A DNA stretch of 64,000 nucleotides. It comes from Jacaranda mimosifolia. Taxonomy: Eukaryota; Streptophyta; Magnoliopsida; Lamiales; Bignoniaceae. The position numbers and the translations under genes are program-made. A model generated the notes under the pieces. The model was not told the DNA's origin, made no database searches, and saw only the letters and a list, made by a program, of their open reading frames with translations. The stretch covers positions 32,964,501 to 33,028,500 of the forward strand of contig CM032117.1 in the NCBI GenBank assembly GCA_018894105.1. The letters run 5' to 3'. Shown piece after piece: positions 1-10,870 of this stretch; the stretch's first letter is position 1; the number at the start of each line of letters is the position of its first letter.

Positions 1-265
1 GTATAAAAGATGCTCTAGAAAAGAATACCAACAAAATTGCAATATCTTCATGCTACTAACGTTCTATAAACTAAAATGTCCAAAGTGTTCTATAAAACCA
101 AAGGCAGCATGTCAAAATCATTTAAAATGTCCCAAACAAGTCTAAAGGGAGCAGAAGTGGAAATAGTCTTTCATCCTCAATCCTCAATCCACAAGCAGGA
201 TTAGGAATGCCAAAACAAGACTAAAGGAAGAACAAGAGTTGCAAGAACTATGATGATTGACTTAC

Positions 266-378
266 TCTCAAACTGGATTTGCATCCCGATGGAAAACACA
301 AAAGGCACTCATTGCACTGACAAGAGCACCCATTGGATGATCATCATGGGGCATTGCCCATATGATGTCCTGCAAAAC
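266..378 (-). pseudogene. Citrate synthase (peroxisomal type) exon fragment
   Basis: Read on the minus strand, this block begins after a TGCCTTCAG acceptor and ends before a GTAAGT donor. It encodes [20 protein letters not shown] and then [10 protein letters not shown]. The plant glyoxysomal citrate synthase family has the very similar block DII..MPHDAHPMGVLVSAM...FHPDANPALR, in the region that precedes the catalytic aspartate. Citrate synthase condenses acetyl-CoA and oxaloacetate and feeds the glyoxylate cycle and fatty-acid respiration. Here the last codons read CCA GTT TGA, which looks like a one-base deletion in the usual CCA GCT CTG AGA. A CAG codon also appears inserted after VL. I recognised no neighbouring citrate synthase exons in the window. 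This is an isolated, probably dead exon, though the rest of a gene could lie left of base 1. Confidence 0.72.
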
Positions 379-705
379 CTGAAGGCATTCAAGAAATTTA
401 CATTCAGATGCTAACAGGGGCTGAATTAGAGGTCTCATGATCCTAATATGACATGATTATATAAGACGGAGGAAAAAGACACAAAATATGGACAACTAAA
501 TCAAAACAACCCTGTCAGTCACAATGAGGCATTGAAAGTATGAAAAATAACTGACATCAAACACTTCCAGTTGAACATAACTGTCTACAAAAAAAAAGCA
601 AGTATACCAATATTCGTTGTAGCACAGTCGAAGGCTGTGAAATAGCAAACTCCCATACACCGATCTTCAGATGGTAGATGCAGAAATTGTTTGTAGATGC
701 AGAAA

Positions 706-1004
706 TTGTTTCTGAACATGTCAATATCAAAGCTCTTAGGAGTTAAGCAATGCAAGCCTCAGTTACCATGCCAAATGAGCAACATGAAATGATAATATTC
801 AAAGGGAAGTGTTTAAAACATAAATGTTGTACATAACTTCTTGATTAGTTTAGTCTTCATAAATGAAAAGAAAGCTATACACGAACCAGTTAGGAAAGCT
901 GTATTGTGCTGTAGATAAACTACTCATAGGTCCATACCAAATACAATGCAAAATGCTTGACTTCAAAGCTCATCCAATCCCCCCATGTTGTGAAAGCTTT
1001 GGTG
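706..1004. repeat. Diverged duplicate, copy 1 (partner 2904-3207)
   Basis: This non-coding stretch aligns over about 300 bases with 2904-3207 in the same orientation. Shared blocks include CTCAGTTACCATGCCAAATG, AATGAAAAGAAAG and CACTTCAAAG-like runs, with small indels throughout. Identity is roughly 80 percent by eye. No motif names the repeat. It may be part of an intron duplicated with its flanking gene fragments, or two copies of an old dispersed repeat. Confidence 0.65.
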
Positions 1005-1208
1005 ACACAGTAAACATCTTTGCAGTTACTCTATGCTTTTGCATGAAAATAAATGGTATTAGGATTCGTAGATCAAAATAAGGGACTAGGAAATATATTA
1101 TTGAGACTTCAAGAACCAAATTTCTTTGACAAGAGGAGCTCAAAGTTTACGATACCTGTTTCTCTCAGTTCCTGGTGGAGTTATGTAGCATGAAAAAAGT
1201 GTACATAC

Positions 1209-1344
1209 TGTTCAAGGGATCCAGAATTCTTTTGATTAGCTTCTTTGCAACCGGAGCAAAATCATATATGGGCGCAAAAGTTGATGTCAACTTCTGCTGC
1301 CGCTCCAGCTCCCCACCGTCTCCGGCAACTCCAACATAGTCCAT
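1209..1344 (-). pseudogene. Unidentified first-exon-like fragment
   Basis: On the minus strand an ATG opens a 45-codon frame starting MDYVGVAGDGGELERQQ. It continues through FAPIYDFAPVAKKLIKRIL and ends at a consensus donor, ACA followed by GTATGT. The composition is ordinary for protein and is not biased by the neighbouring T-rich tract. I do not recognise the family. The upstream sequence on this strand is a purine-rich tract, which could be a 5' untranslated region. No in-phase continuation was found further along the strand. It most likely belongs to the collection of gene pieces in this region. Confidence 0.4.
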
Positions 1345-1359
1345 CGACAAGGTAGGACT

Positions 1360-1700
1360 TTGCTCTCTTTTTTTTTCTTCCTCCTCTCCTTTCTCCTCCC
1401 TGTTTTCGCATGTTCTCTCTTGGCTCTTATTTCATCTTTTTTTCTGCTTCTTGTTCCTTTTAGCTTACTTTTTTTCTTTTTTTTTCTTTTTTGTATTTTT
1501 GCATTTTTCTCTTTTTCTTCCGTTCTTTTTTATTTCATGTTTTTTTTATCTTCCTATTTTTTGCACATTTTTTGTTTCCTGTTTTTCCATTTTTCATATT
1601 TTCTTTGTTTTTTTGTTTTTTCCCACTTTCCTGTTTTCTTCCTTTCTTCTATTTTCATTTATATTTGTTTTTTCAATGCACTTTATATATTTCTTTTAAT
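1360..1700. repeat. T-rich low-complexity tract
   Basis: About 340 bases on the plus strand are almost entirely pyrimidine, mainly T runs broken by C and single G. They give long phenylalanine/leucine frames in all three plus readings, which are composition artefacts. The tract lies immediately upstream, on the minus strand, of the exon-like fragment at 1209-1344. Confidence 0.8.
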
Positions 1701-2333
1701 TCACTGTCACCTTGTTTGCCTTTTGATCATCCACCTCTTGCTTTTAATAACAATGATGCCTTATCAATTTCACGGTTGTTGAAATTCACGTTTAATCTGT
1801 AGGTGAACCAAAAGAGTTAGATAACAAGGACTAATGTAAGTATGTGTACGCGCGCACATAAGCGTGCATCTAGCAGCCAAGTTCAAGAAAAGAAAACACC
1901 TGGAACAAAACAAATAAACAAAGAAAGAGGGCCGAAGGAATCACACATTTGAGCACACAAAGAAAAGCCCAGGCAAGCCAACATTTCAAAGGTTCCTTCA
2001 GAAAATAACTCCAGCAAAATCAAGTTGAAACTTGAAATTTAAAGGCGGCAATAGAAATATTACTTAATTGAAAAATGGAAATAAGAAAAGCTTTTTCCCC
2101 TTCTAGAGTACATGTGACACAAAAGAAAATATGTTTTATAAGAAAAAGAGCTCAAAACTGAAAGTTTAAAAAGAATAATAAAATATAGAGTATCATCATG
2201 GAAAGAGGGAAACAAAATGCACAGAAACCCAATCCACCCAGCCAGTATAAGGAATGATATGTTTAAACATATTAAGAGTCACAACAAGAGAAAATCATGG
2301 GTGCATGAGTCACCTTGTAGTTGCTTTTCCTCA
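1701..2333. other. Non-coding, nothing recognised
   Basis: AT-rich sequence with short A-rich runs and no recognisable protein, repeat ends or RNA gene. Confidence 0.5.
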
Positions 2334-2428
2334 CACCAAACTCCATAGGCGTGCAGCAGCTAGCTCAATTTTTGAGATGATCTCACTGGTAGGATAGATG
2401 TAAATCTTGTTTCTCACTTCATGAGCCC
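2334..2428 (-). pseudogene. Unidentified exon-like fragment
   Basis: After a CTTTAG acceptor, one frame reads AHEVRNKIYIYPTSEIISKI and then ELAAARLWSLV, and meets a possible donor GTGAGG. The frame is clean for about 30 codons. Its phase does not match the upstream exon-like block at 2525-2653: direct splicing would give a TGA within five codons. Either the two come from different genes or a small indel has broken the junction. The family is not recognised. Confidence 0.4.
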
Positions 2429-2524
2429 CTAAAGTCAGAAAATTTGGACATGTTATTGAGATTCTCATGATTGTTATTCCATCACTCCTCTACCAATCCA
2501 TCTAATTCATTAACTTAGACATAC

Positions 2525-2653
2525 CATTTCCTTTTCAAAGAGGGAACTGAGATTGAGACCCTGTGGGGTAGAGATAAGCTTGAAAGCATTCATGGTCAAT
2601 AGATAGGTAGGGGGCCTTTTCTCCCACATCTCCACAACAAGGTTTGGAGAGTT
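2525..2653 (-). pseudogene. Unidentified 43-codon exon fragment
   Basis: A 129-base open block (exactly 43 codons) lies between an acceptor CATCCAG and a donor GTATGT on the minus strand. It reads NLVVEMWEKRPPTYLLTMNA and then FKLISTPQGLNLSSLFEKEM. Both splice sites and the unbroken frame support a real exon origin. I could not assign a family. It is on the same strand as every other gene fragment in the first 20 kb. Confidence 0.5.
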
Positions 2654-2903
2654 CTGGATGCATATAAAAGCTAATAATTAACATACAATCACAAACTATA
2701 TGCTACAATTTTTACAAAGAAAAGGCAACATCAAGTTACACTGCTTACTGAACAATGATCACATCTTCTTAAACAATTCTATGCAAATCCTTTATAGTTT
2801 CTGAGAAGAGGCTTATGAAAATCTATAAAATGAGATCATGACCAGAAAATTCCAATCGAAAATTGATCTTGCATCTGAATAGTTTATATGTGCAAAAACC
2901 TTT

Positions 2904-3207
2904 TTTCTGAATATGTCATATCAAAACTCTTAAAAGAGTTAAGCAATGAAAACCTCAGTTACCATGCCAAATGAACAACATGAAATATATAATTCAAAGC
3001 AAAGTGATTTAAAAAATAAATATTGTACAGAACTTGATTAGCTTAGTCCCCATAAATGAAAAGAAAGATAGCTATAGCCTATGCACAAATCAATCAAAAA
3101 GGTTGTATTATGTTGTAGATAAGTTGCTCACAGGTCCATGCCAAACACAGTGCAAAACACTTCACTTCAAAGTTCATCAAATTCCCCCGTGCAGTGAAAG
3201 GTTTGTG
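2904..3207. repeat. Diverged duplicate, copy 2 (partner 706-1004)
   Basis: Direct-repeat partner of 706-1004, about 2.2 kb away. The reading frame in both copies is open for roughly 60 codons, but the encoded peptides show no recognisable motif and differ by indels, so I do not call a gene. Confidence 0.65.
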
Positions 3208-4092
3208 TCCGGGCATGAGTTTTTTACTCCTCTTTGGGGCAAACATTTAGTATAATTCACATCAAGTAAATATTTGATCCACTTAGAGCCCCTCACCGCT
3301 AACAACTCCACAAGACCATGATCAATTGTTATCGAGCATTAAATAAGTTGGCTATGAAAAGAGCACGTCTAAGATCATTTTGATTTAACCATTTTAGTTC
3401 GGTATAAAACTTGTGCAAATAAATCTAATGGTTTAGATTGGTGCTCCCACTTGATTCACACTAAAAACCAGAGCAAACTATTAGGCTGGTTCTAGAAGCA
3501 TCTTTTTTCTTTGAAGAAATATAATTAACAGAAGTCGCAAGTAATAACACTGCAATGGAAAGCTATCTATTGCTACAGCCATACATGACAAAGAAAACAA
3601 ATTGAAGACCTGCTCAACTGATCCTTCTACCAAAGGGGTAACCTAGTGCAAACGAAACCATTTCCAAACAGTGTATGCTCCGAATAGAAAGTATATTGAG
3701 TACTCAGCGCAAAACAAATACAGCTATTGAAGCAAAGATTTTATTGCACTAGAAGCTTTCTTGTTACAGCATTTCTTGTTCATTGATGAAGATAAAAACA
3801 TTTCACCTTTGTGTTGCACCCCTTTAGGTGTTTTTAGGACAAGCAGTAGGTATTCCCAAGGAACAGAAACCATTTCTGACATTGTGGCGAGTTATATACC
3901 AAGGCCACATAAGGTGGCTGAACACATGATAAAATTTCGATGTAGGAATCTTGCAGTATCTACCCAAGGGGATGGCTTTTGGCATCATTTCAAATACCAA
4001 TACAATGTATAAGCCTTTCTAGTCATGACAATGTTCAAGCAAAAGCCTGAGAGAACCACAACAAAGGTTAAAGCAACAAATTAAAGACATAC
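3208..4092. other. Non-coding, nothing firm
   Basis: An 83-codon plus-strand frame at 3761-4012 and its reverse complement show no family resemblance. I see no TE ends or RNA gene. The stretch may be intron sequence belonging to the MDN1-like fragment. Confidence 0.4.
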
Positions 4093-4640
4093 CTCTACCA
4101 CCGTAACAGTCCGCCAACTTGTGAATAAGTGCAGTTTTTCCACCACCACCAGAACCATAAAGAAGGACAGGCCACCTCTGATTCACAGCCAAAGAGACCA
4201 CCTCAAAACTTCTTGACACAGCACACAACAATGTAAAGGGAGCCCAAGGATTCCTGGAGGAAAACAAGGCCTAGAATCTCAACAGTTATGCATGCCATTG
4301 AGAGGCTGGCATAGAAATTTGATCATTTTTTCTTTGCAACAAACACGGGAGATAAGGAGGTCAATGCAAGAACATTTCAACAAACAATGAATCCTCAATC
4401 TAAGTCAAAAGCACAAAAGGTGAACCTTTTGTTGACTCATTTCTCCCAAGACTAGGCAGGAAGACCATCAAAATATACAGAAAATTTGAAAACTGAACTT
4501 CACATTTAAATTATATCCTACCTCATATCCGGCACGCCAATCTGATTTGATGGCCCAATTTCATTGGCCATTGAAGAGCATATGAACAAAGAACTATACT
4601 GGTAATGCTTTAAAAAATTGACCACTTTTGAGATTGGCTT
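4093..4640 (-). pseudogene. Midasin (MDN1)-like two-exon fragment with Walker A
   Basis: Two blocks on the minus strand, 4522-4640 and 4093-4253, are joined by consensus splice sites (ATGAG/GTAGGA and CCTCCAG/G), and the codon phase is kept across the junction. The first reads YSSLFICSSMANEIGPSNQI. The second reads RSFEVVSLAVNQRWPVLLYG and then GSGGGGKTALIHKLAD, ending at donor GTATGT. This matches the first AAA unit of plant midasin, the giant ATPase that strips assembly factors from pre-60S ribosomes, where SFE.VSLAV..RWPVLLYGP.G.GKTALI is typical. The Walker A lysine and threonine are present. The expected next exon (FIHMD... Walker B region) was not found, and midasin has about 5000 residues, so this is a fragment. 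What follows the donor on this strand is unrecognised. Confidence 0.68.
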
Positions 4641-4799
4641 CTAATCCAACTATTGGCCAAGCTTCTTCTGCACAATACTCAAGATACCAATGAAACTTCT
4701 AAGCCAGGCTGCATAACATGGGAAGACAACCCACTTCGAAAATCCAAAGTGTCGAGATCATCCATAAAACCCCTCATAGGCGTATCTGGGACATGCATC

Positions 4800-5209
4800 A
4801 ATCTGAATTTTCCATCATTTAGCTTGAGCCTCAGCTTTCAGTAATAATTATACAAAGGTTCCAGGTAACGATATAAACATCAATTACTATCCCCGTAATT
4901 CGCAAATAAAAGGCTCCAAATACCCGGGATTTTTTATGAACTCAACAACGATTTCCTTGTCGGGCTGAATCTGTAGCATCTTCATAGTGAGACACATGAA
5001 AGGGGTGGGGGCTTGCGGTTTCCGCTATAGGTTCCGCCGAGGTGGTTGAGCTCCATGGCCTTGTCGACTAGCGTCTCGGCCATCAGCCCAAAGGATTGCT
5101 CCTTCCAGGACGTGCTCTGATAAACCTTAGTCCACAAAATATCCTCAACCAAATTTTGCAGATTCGCAACCCTTATGCTCTGCGTCGGCGGGTCTGTACG
5201 ATTTTCCAT
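4800..5209 (-). pseudogene. PRP38 pre-mRNA splicing factor pseudogene
   Basis: The minus strand from 5209 opens with MENRTDPPTQSIRVANLQNL and continues WKEQSFGLMAETLVDKAMEL, the conserved start of PRP38. PRP38 is a U4/U6.U5 tri-snRNP-associated factor needed for spliceosome activation in the nucleus. Similarity runs on through MLQIQPDKEIVVEFIKN, GAFYLRITG, EPLYN and KLRLKLNDGKF, but only by changing frame. Two extra C bases break the frame after NRKP. About six codons are missing after FIKN. A TAT-to-TATAT slip lies before the RYLEPLY block, and CGA has become TGA before KLRLKLN. Similarity ends near 4800, about 130 residues into a protein usually of 300-400 residues. The sequence reads through without introns, so a processed copy or a captured fragment is possible. 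Confidence 0.8.
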
Positions 5210-5388
5210 GAGAGAGAATTGAGAGGGGAAAGAGAGAGGGTAGTAAAGAATGAGAATCTTGGGCGGAAAAGAACGAAAAATCCAAACCCCTAATTGAGCA
5301 TTTAGGATCTTGAGAGAGATACAGAGAGCCGTTCGGGGGCGAAATAGCCGTTGAGAGAAAGGGGAGTGACTGCGTCGTATTCTCAACG

Positions 5389-5530
5389 AGAAGAGAAAGA
5401 AATCGCTTGTTAGATTATAAATGCCGCAATTGCTTTTGACGATATCTCTTAAAACACGTTTGGATTTAAACTCACCAAGATTTTTTATTTTATTTATTCT
5501 AGAATATAATAAATATGTTACAATCTAAAA
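5389..5530. repeat. Duplicated segment, copy 1 (partner 16732-16870)
   Basis: This segment lies just upstream of the PRP38-like start and aligns with 16732-16870 through shared runs such as GAAATCGCTT, AAACTCACCA and GATTTTTTATTTTATTTATT. The two copies flank the gypsy element but lie far outside its target duplication, so they are not part of it. They may be duplicated promoter sequence of the PRP38 copy. Confidence 0.6.
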
Positions 5531-5734
5531 TAAATAAAGTAAAATGTTGTTCAACCCTATTTTAAAAATATTTATTACGTGGTAATGATATAGATAAGAT
5601 CCTTTTATCCCTTTTTGTCATCTCAATAATTTTTATATATAATTTGCTATAAAAATGAGCTACTTTATTATTAGTAAGTCAACATTATATTGATTGATTT
5701 TTTGATAAATTCATATCTAATGATAGTAAGTACA

Positions 5735-5736
5735 CA

Positions 5737-5781
<45 letters not shown>

Positions 5782-5822
5782 ATAATCCATATTAATTTTT
5801 GTGTGCCTCTCTCTCTCTCTCT
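5735..5822. repeat. Microsatellites (AT)n(GT)n and (CT)n
   Basis: An AT run passes directly into about fourteen GT dinucleotides near 5742-5777. After a short spacer comes a pure CT run at about 5805-5822. This is a compound simple repeat of the kind that varies in length between individuals. Confidence 0.9.
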
Positions 5823-5829
5823 GAACACG

Positions 5830-6924
5830 TATATATTAGTTTATGTATGGTTAATATGTACATATGTTAAGTTTATGCATGTAAAATTATTTTCAATTGA
5901 TTTTTCAAAAGCAATTTTATTACTTTTCATATGTTTAATATTTACACTTCTATACATTCAATTATAATTTACATATAAACTAGTTATGTTAATAGTATTC
6001 GAACTAGACTATAAACCACGTTATTAAGGTAACATATTTATTTCAAATAAAGTAAATTGGTGGCTAATTTATTTTAAAAATAATAATTTTGAGATTGTAT
6101 ATGTTAAAGAATTTTAAAATCTTATCAAATATGATACTATCGTTGTTGCCTTTGATCATCTAAGAACAACTGTTAAATTATTATATAAATAGCTAATTTG
6201 GGTACATAAATTTAGCTATCAACATACTTATGCTAAATATTTAAACTTTTATTCAATAAATTCAGGTATTGAGTCTAAATAGTAGTTATCGAAATTTTTT
6301 ATATTTTGAAATGGTAATATTTTCTATAACTTTCTCTATATTTAGTCCGAAAAATTTTACCTTAATTCAATAATTTTCTAAATTATATTTTATTCTATAA
6401 TTCATTATTTTAATTAATTAAGTTCCTTAATCTAAACCAATAATACCTACAAGTTATATATATACTAAATAACCAAATATGCAATACACTAATATTTAAA
6501 GGTACAAAAATATATTTTCTTTTTTTCACCTCTATAGGATCATTTGCTTGGTGCGTTAAATTCTAATTTTTTACATTATGCATGTATTTTATAATTTGAA
6601 TATGATTTACTAATATTAATAAATTTATGAGCTAGGTTAATTTACAAAAGGAATTCGAAGTCTTGATTTTGTGGTAAATTAAAATTTTACATTTATTTTT
6701 TGCTTTTAATCAAACTTTTTTCACTTTCTTTATATTATGGTTTTCCTTTAACCCGTGATTTATTTGCTTTTTTATTATTTTTTTAGTTCGATGTTCCAAG
6801 AATATTTCATTAATTTTTGTAATTTCGAAATTTAAAAAGTAGTTTTCGTGCAATTTAATAATAATTATGAAATTATTATTTAAAGGACCCATAAAGCTAC
6901 TTTTTTCTTGTATTCACTTTGATT
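5830..6924. other. AT-rich intergenic sequence
   Basis: Very AT-rich sequence without frames, TE ends or RNA genes that I can support. It is interrupted on the right by the gypsy insertion. Confidence 0.6.
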
Positions 6925-6929
6925 GATTT

Positions 6930-9883
6930 TGTAGCACCACCTCTCGAGATAACCCCTAAGCTGAGATGTCACTCCAATTCAAACTTAAATCGTAATCCAT
7001 AAGACAGTCAATAGGCCCATAAGAAAATTCTCAAAATTATCAGAGACAACAACTTGCTTTAACTTATACAAACTACAACAAAAGCATTAAATACATTCCC
7101 AAAAGTCGACCCATATTATTCAACATAATATATACATATCACATATCTTGAATTCAAACTTAAGCATAACATAATGTTCAAGAAAACCCAAAACACATAT
7201 AATCAACTATTCTATTGCAAAATAAACCCTCCAGTCCAAGCCTGAAGTCCATACCCATCATCAAAACCTATTTGAGAAAATCAAGGATAAAATGGAAAGG
7301 CAAGTCCAAAGGACTTAGTGAGGAATAACAATAAGCAGTAGATCCTAAGGGCTCTGCTGAAGAGGAAACAATTCAACAGATCATGAATTAACTGACAATG
7401 CAATCAGAACAAGAACGTAATAGAACACAGGCATTAATAAATTCAAGGTTATTAGTAGGCACTAGCTCGGGTGTTGTGATTGTCGGCTCGAATGGCCCAG
7501 GATTAGTTCGGGAGGAAATACAGACAGCTAGTTCGGCCCAGACAACAACTCGATCTAGACCAAGAAACTACACCATCCTTGTTGCTCCATGAGCAAAATA
7601 CAAACAATCAGAATACAATCGAAATCAAGCAACACAAGTAACATATGCAGTCCTACAGATCATAACATGACATGCATATTCGATTCTCCTTATTCCAGTC
7701 TATCTGTCTATCAGTCAGTCAGATAGTTAGTCAATCAATTAGTCAAAGAGATAGTTAGTCGTCAGTCAGTCAATCAGTCTTACCAAAGCGTGACAACTTG
7801 GTATATGGCAGATGCCTAGGAGTATCCCTAGCACATCGCTGACGCCCAGGAGTTTCCCTTGCATATCTACGATACCTAGGAGTATCCCTAGCATATTGCT
7901 AACACCTAGGAGTATCCCCAGCGTGTCTCTTGATTTCTACTTATTTCGTCCAAACCAAATAAAAGTCCAAGCAAAACAGCTCAATACATGTACGATGCCT
8001 AAGAGGAACGCCCAGCACATCGCCGATGCCCAAGGTCGCTGACGCCTAAGGGGAACCCTCAGTGTGTCACAGGCATCCGAGCATTCTGTTGGGATTGGCA
8101 CTCAGCCTAAACATATCTCCAAGCATATATCCAGAATCAATAAACGAATTGCCGACAAGGCAACACAGTGTCAGATAAATAGGATGGTAACAGATAATAG
8201 GACAGTAACAGGACAGTATTAGATAACGGGAAGGTAACAAATAGCATACGAGAGTTTTGGGTGCCAGAACAGACAAACTAAGCTCCTATCAGAAGCACAG
8301 TCAACAGAACAACCCCTCACAGTAGTATACTCATCAATATACGGATAACAATCGAGATTTCAAGCAATTCACAGATGTCAATAATCAGGATATAATACAA
8401 TATAGAAATTAGTTTAACCTTCATAAAGGCTTATCATAATAACAGATAGGTATATAACCAAGTGCCAATTGGCAGACCCTCACAGGGTTTTCGAAACGGA
8501 TAACAGATAGGTTCGAACTTCAATCAATACAAGTACCAAAGCGGTAGGCCCTCACCTTAAAAGCCTCAAAATGCAGTCACAGCCTACTGGTCCGCAGGAC
8601 CCATTTCTTTGTCAACTAACCAAAAGATTAAATCTACGGTTAAAGTACTTGAAAGACCCTATAATCACAATTACACGAATAATATTCTAAAATCGATAAT
8701 AATTCTGTCAATACAGCATTTATGGTTTGATCGATATCATCGTTACAGAACGCGCTAAATATGACGGTAATACAGGAATAAAATTAGGTCCTTAATCAAG
8801 TTAATCTTGCGACAATATACTAAATCAATAACAACAATCCAATAATCCTAATAACCCAGTTTTATTACTTTGGTCTCAATTCCACAAAATTAGGGTTTAA
8901 TCACTTAATTATCTCAATTATCCCGAAGTTATCATGTGATAATACAAATCTGGGCCCATTAATACATACAATCGCACATGCATGGTCCATATATGGATTC
9001 CAATATCAAATCCTTTCATCTTTTGACAGAGTACAAGATTTGGTAAAAATAAACGATACAAAAGCTTTAAACCCAAATCCAGTTATTACCCAAGATCCTT
9101 ATCGGGACTACGAAATCACAAACTAATTACACCACCACGATCGTTGTGAAGAGGCGAAGATTCTGCCTCAGCTCCGCCGCCGTGCCGTCGCCATCTGCCG
9201 CTGCCAGAAATGGCCAACACCACCACCAATCGATGCCTTTCGACTCAACCAAAAAGATGCCCAAGTTAATTTCTGTATCTGCCATCAAATCGCCACTCAA
9301 TTAGCCAGAAAAACACCACAGTGTTGCTACTCACCACCTCCATCATAAGCTCACTTTTGGCTTCAAATTTTTGGTGATTCACTGGTAGTTTCTCGTCAAA
9401 CTTGGTACCACTATGTTCCTCATGTCGAGAGGAAGAGATTGATTTATAATTTGCTGGGTTTCATTGCTGCTGGGAAGAAATCGCAGGAGGAAGTTGACAG
9501 GGGTGCATGCGGGAATGCAGAAAATTCTGTGGAGGGGGGGTGAAATGCTATAGGGTTATTTTCTAGAATTACAGATAGACCCCAAAAGTTCTGCTTCGCC
9601 TTCAATTAAGTCCTCCAAAGTTCTTCTATCTTCCAATTGAGCCCCTAACTATATTAGTGCCTCACATTCACCATTCAACCAAAAATAATCTCACTTTGAC
9701 CTACAAAACTTTCCAAAGGTTGGTCAATCAAGTTTCCTCAAATTGCAATTGATCCCCTAAAACTTTTAATTTTCAAGCAATTAAATCCTTCTTATTTATT
9801 TTTCGAGCCCTAAAATTTGACCTACCAATATCTTGATTTCTAAATCCTTATTTTCTCCAAATACCTAATTCAGGGGTGTTATA
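6930..9883 (-). repeat. 3' LTR of the gypsy element
   Basis: It aligns along its length with 13323-16463 with scattered substitutions and indels. It carries four copies of a 30-bp minisatellite at 7811-7930; the other LTR has five. A GC-rich block near 9140-9330 contrasts with the AT-rich remainder. Confidence 0.88.
7811..7930 (-). repeat. 30-bp minisatellite, four units
   Basis: Four head-to-tail 30-base units begin at 7811, 7841, 7871 and 7901. Each contains the core CCTAGGAGTATCCC or CCCAGGAGTTTCCC. Because 30 is divisible by three, the minus-strand reading gives a repeated ten-residue peptide of the type MLGILLGVSN. Confidence 0.85.
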
Positions 9884-9900
9884 GACCTCCCCCCCTTAAC
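9884..9900 (-). other. Polypurine tract of the gypsy element
   Basis: The plus strand reads GACCTCCCCCCCTTAAC, so the sense strand carries AAGGGGGGGAGG immediately before the 3' LTR. This is the expected primer for plus-strand synthesis. Confidence 0.8.
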
Positions 9901-10061
9901 AAAATCTAGTCCCCAGATTCTCACCTGAGTACTGTTCCTAACTGGTAAAAAATGAGCAGATTCGATCAATCGGGGTCTACATTCTCTTTCGCCTCATTCC
10001 ACCAAACTTGCCTTTTCAAGTCCCGATATATCTTTGTGCCTCTCATATGCATTGTGTATCT

Positions 10062-10700
10062 TTACTTGTATGCCTCATCTAACAATCTCTCATTCATTTC
10101 TTCCGGCACACATATTTTCTTACGGAACAGAAGAATACCTTGACTGTCGGTATTAAACTCAGACTCTTCAGAACTTCCAATCATTTTCTTCTGTTTCATT
10201 ATCCATATATCATTGACTTGGGCTTGTTGCATTTCATTCTGTAATTCAGACCGCACTTATCTCTACAATCCTACTTGCTGTATTAATTTCAACACAACAC
10301 CCGTTCTTAAGCTTTCTGATGCTTCTGCTGCCAATAAGTGAGCTATTCCAGCCCTTCGGCTCAAAGCATTGGCCACTACATTTACCTTTTCAGGTGATAG
10401 GTGATGGAAGAATCGCAGTCTTCTAGAATTTTTATCCATCAACATTCTCTCATGCTCAGATCCTCATTCCGGTCAAATGGTTGACCTTTCTGAGTTAATT
10501 TAGTCAACATGCCAACTATTTTAGAAATGTCCTGCAAATTTTCAATAATAGCCGAAAAGACCTAGGAAACTACAGACTTCTATGACATTTTTCGGTTCCT
10601 TCCAGACAGCTATCGCCTCTATCTTAGAGGGATCAACCTTTACTCCTCCTTGGGAGATAATATGCCCAAGAAAAGCCACTTTTTCTATCTAGAATTTTCA
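10062..10700 (-). pseudogene. Gypsy pol remnant: RT tail, RNase H, start of integrase
   Basis: Running down the minus strand, 10480-10700 reads FLGHIISQGGVKVDPSKIEA and FLGLFGYY, the C-terminal part of gypsy reverse transcriptase. The segment 10263-10445 reads HLSPEKVNVVANALSRR, the RNase H-to-integrase connection normally written HPGKANVVADALSRK. The segment 10062-10256 reads GILLFRKKICVPEEMNERLL, the lead-in to the integrase zinc finger. The RT catalytic motif (YxDD), most of RNase H and the DDE integrase core are missing, and stop codons and frameshifts occur throughout. It is a non-functional remnant. Confidence 0.8.
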
Positions 10701-10870
10701 CTTATAAACTTTGCATACAACTGATGCTTTCTCTCTAGGCTCCGAGAATCATGTGTAAGTGCTTTGCGTGGTCTTCTTTATCTTCAGCCGGTAGTACCCT
10801 TGCTCCAACTCCAGCTTTGAGAAGATTCTTGTCCTCATAGAAGGTCAAACAATTCTTCTACGTAGGTTAG

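Noticed and set aside
1360..1802. Long phenylalanine-rich frames that look like membrane proteins
   Set aside because: Three overlapping frames all arise from the T-rich tract, with no amphipathic pattern or family similarity.
5749..5967. Short plus-strand frame beginning with valine/cysteine repeats
   Set aside because: It is the translation of the GT microsatellite.
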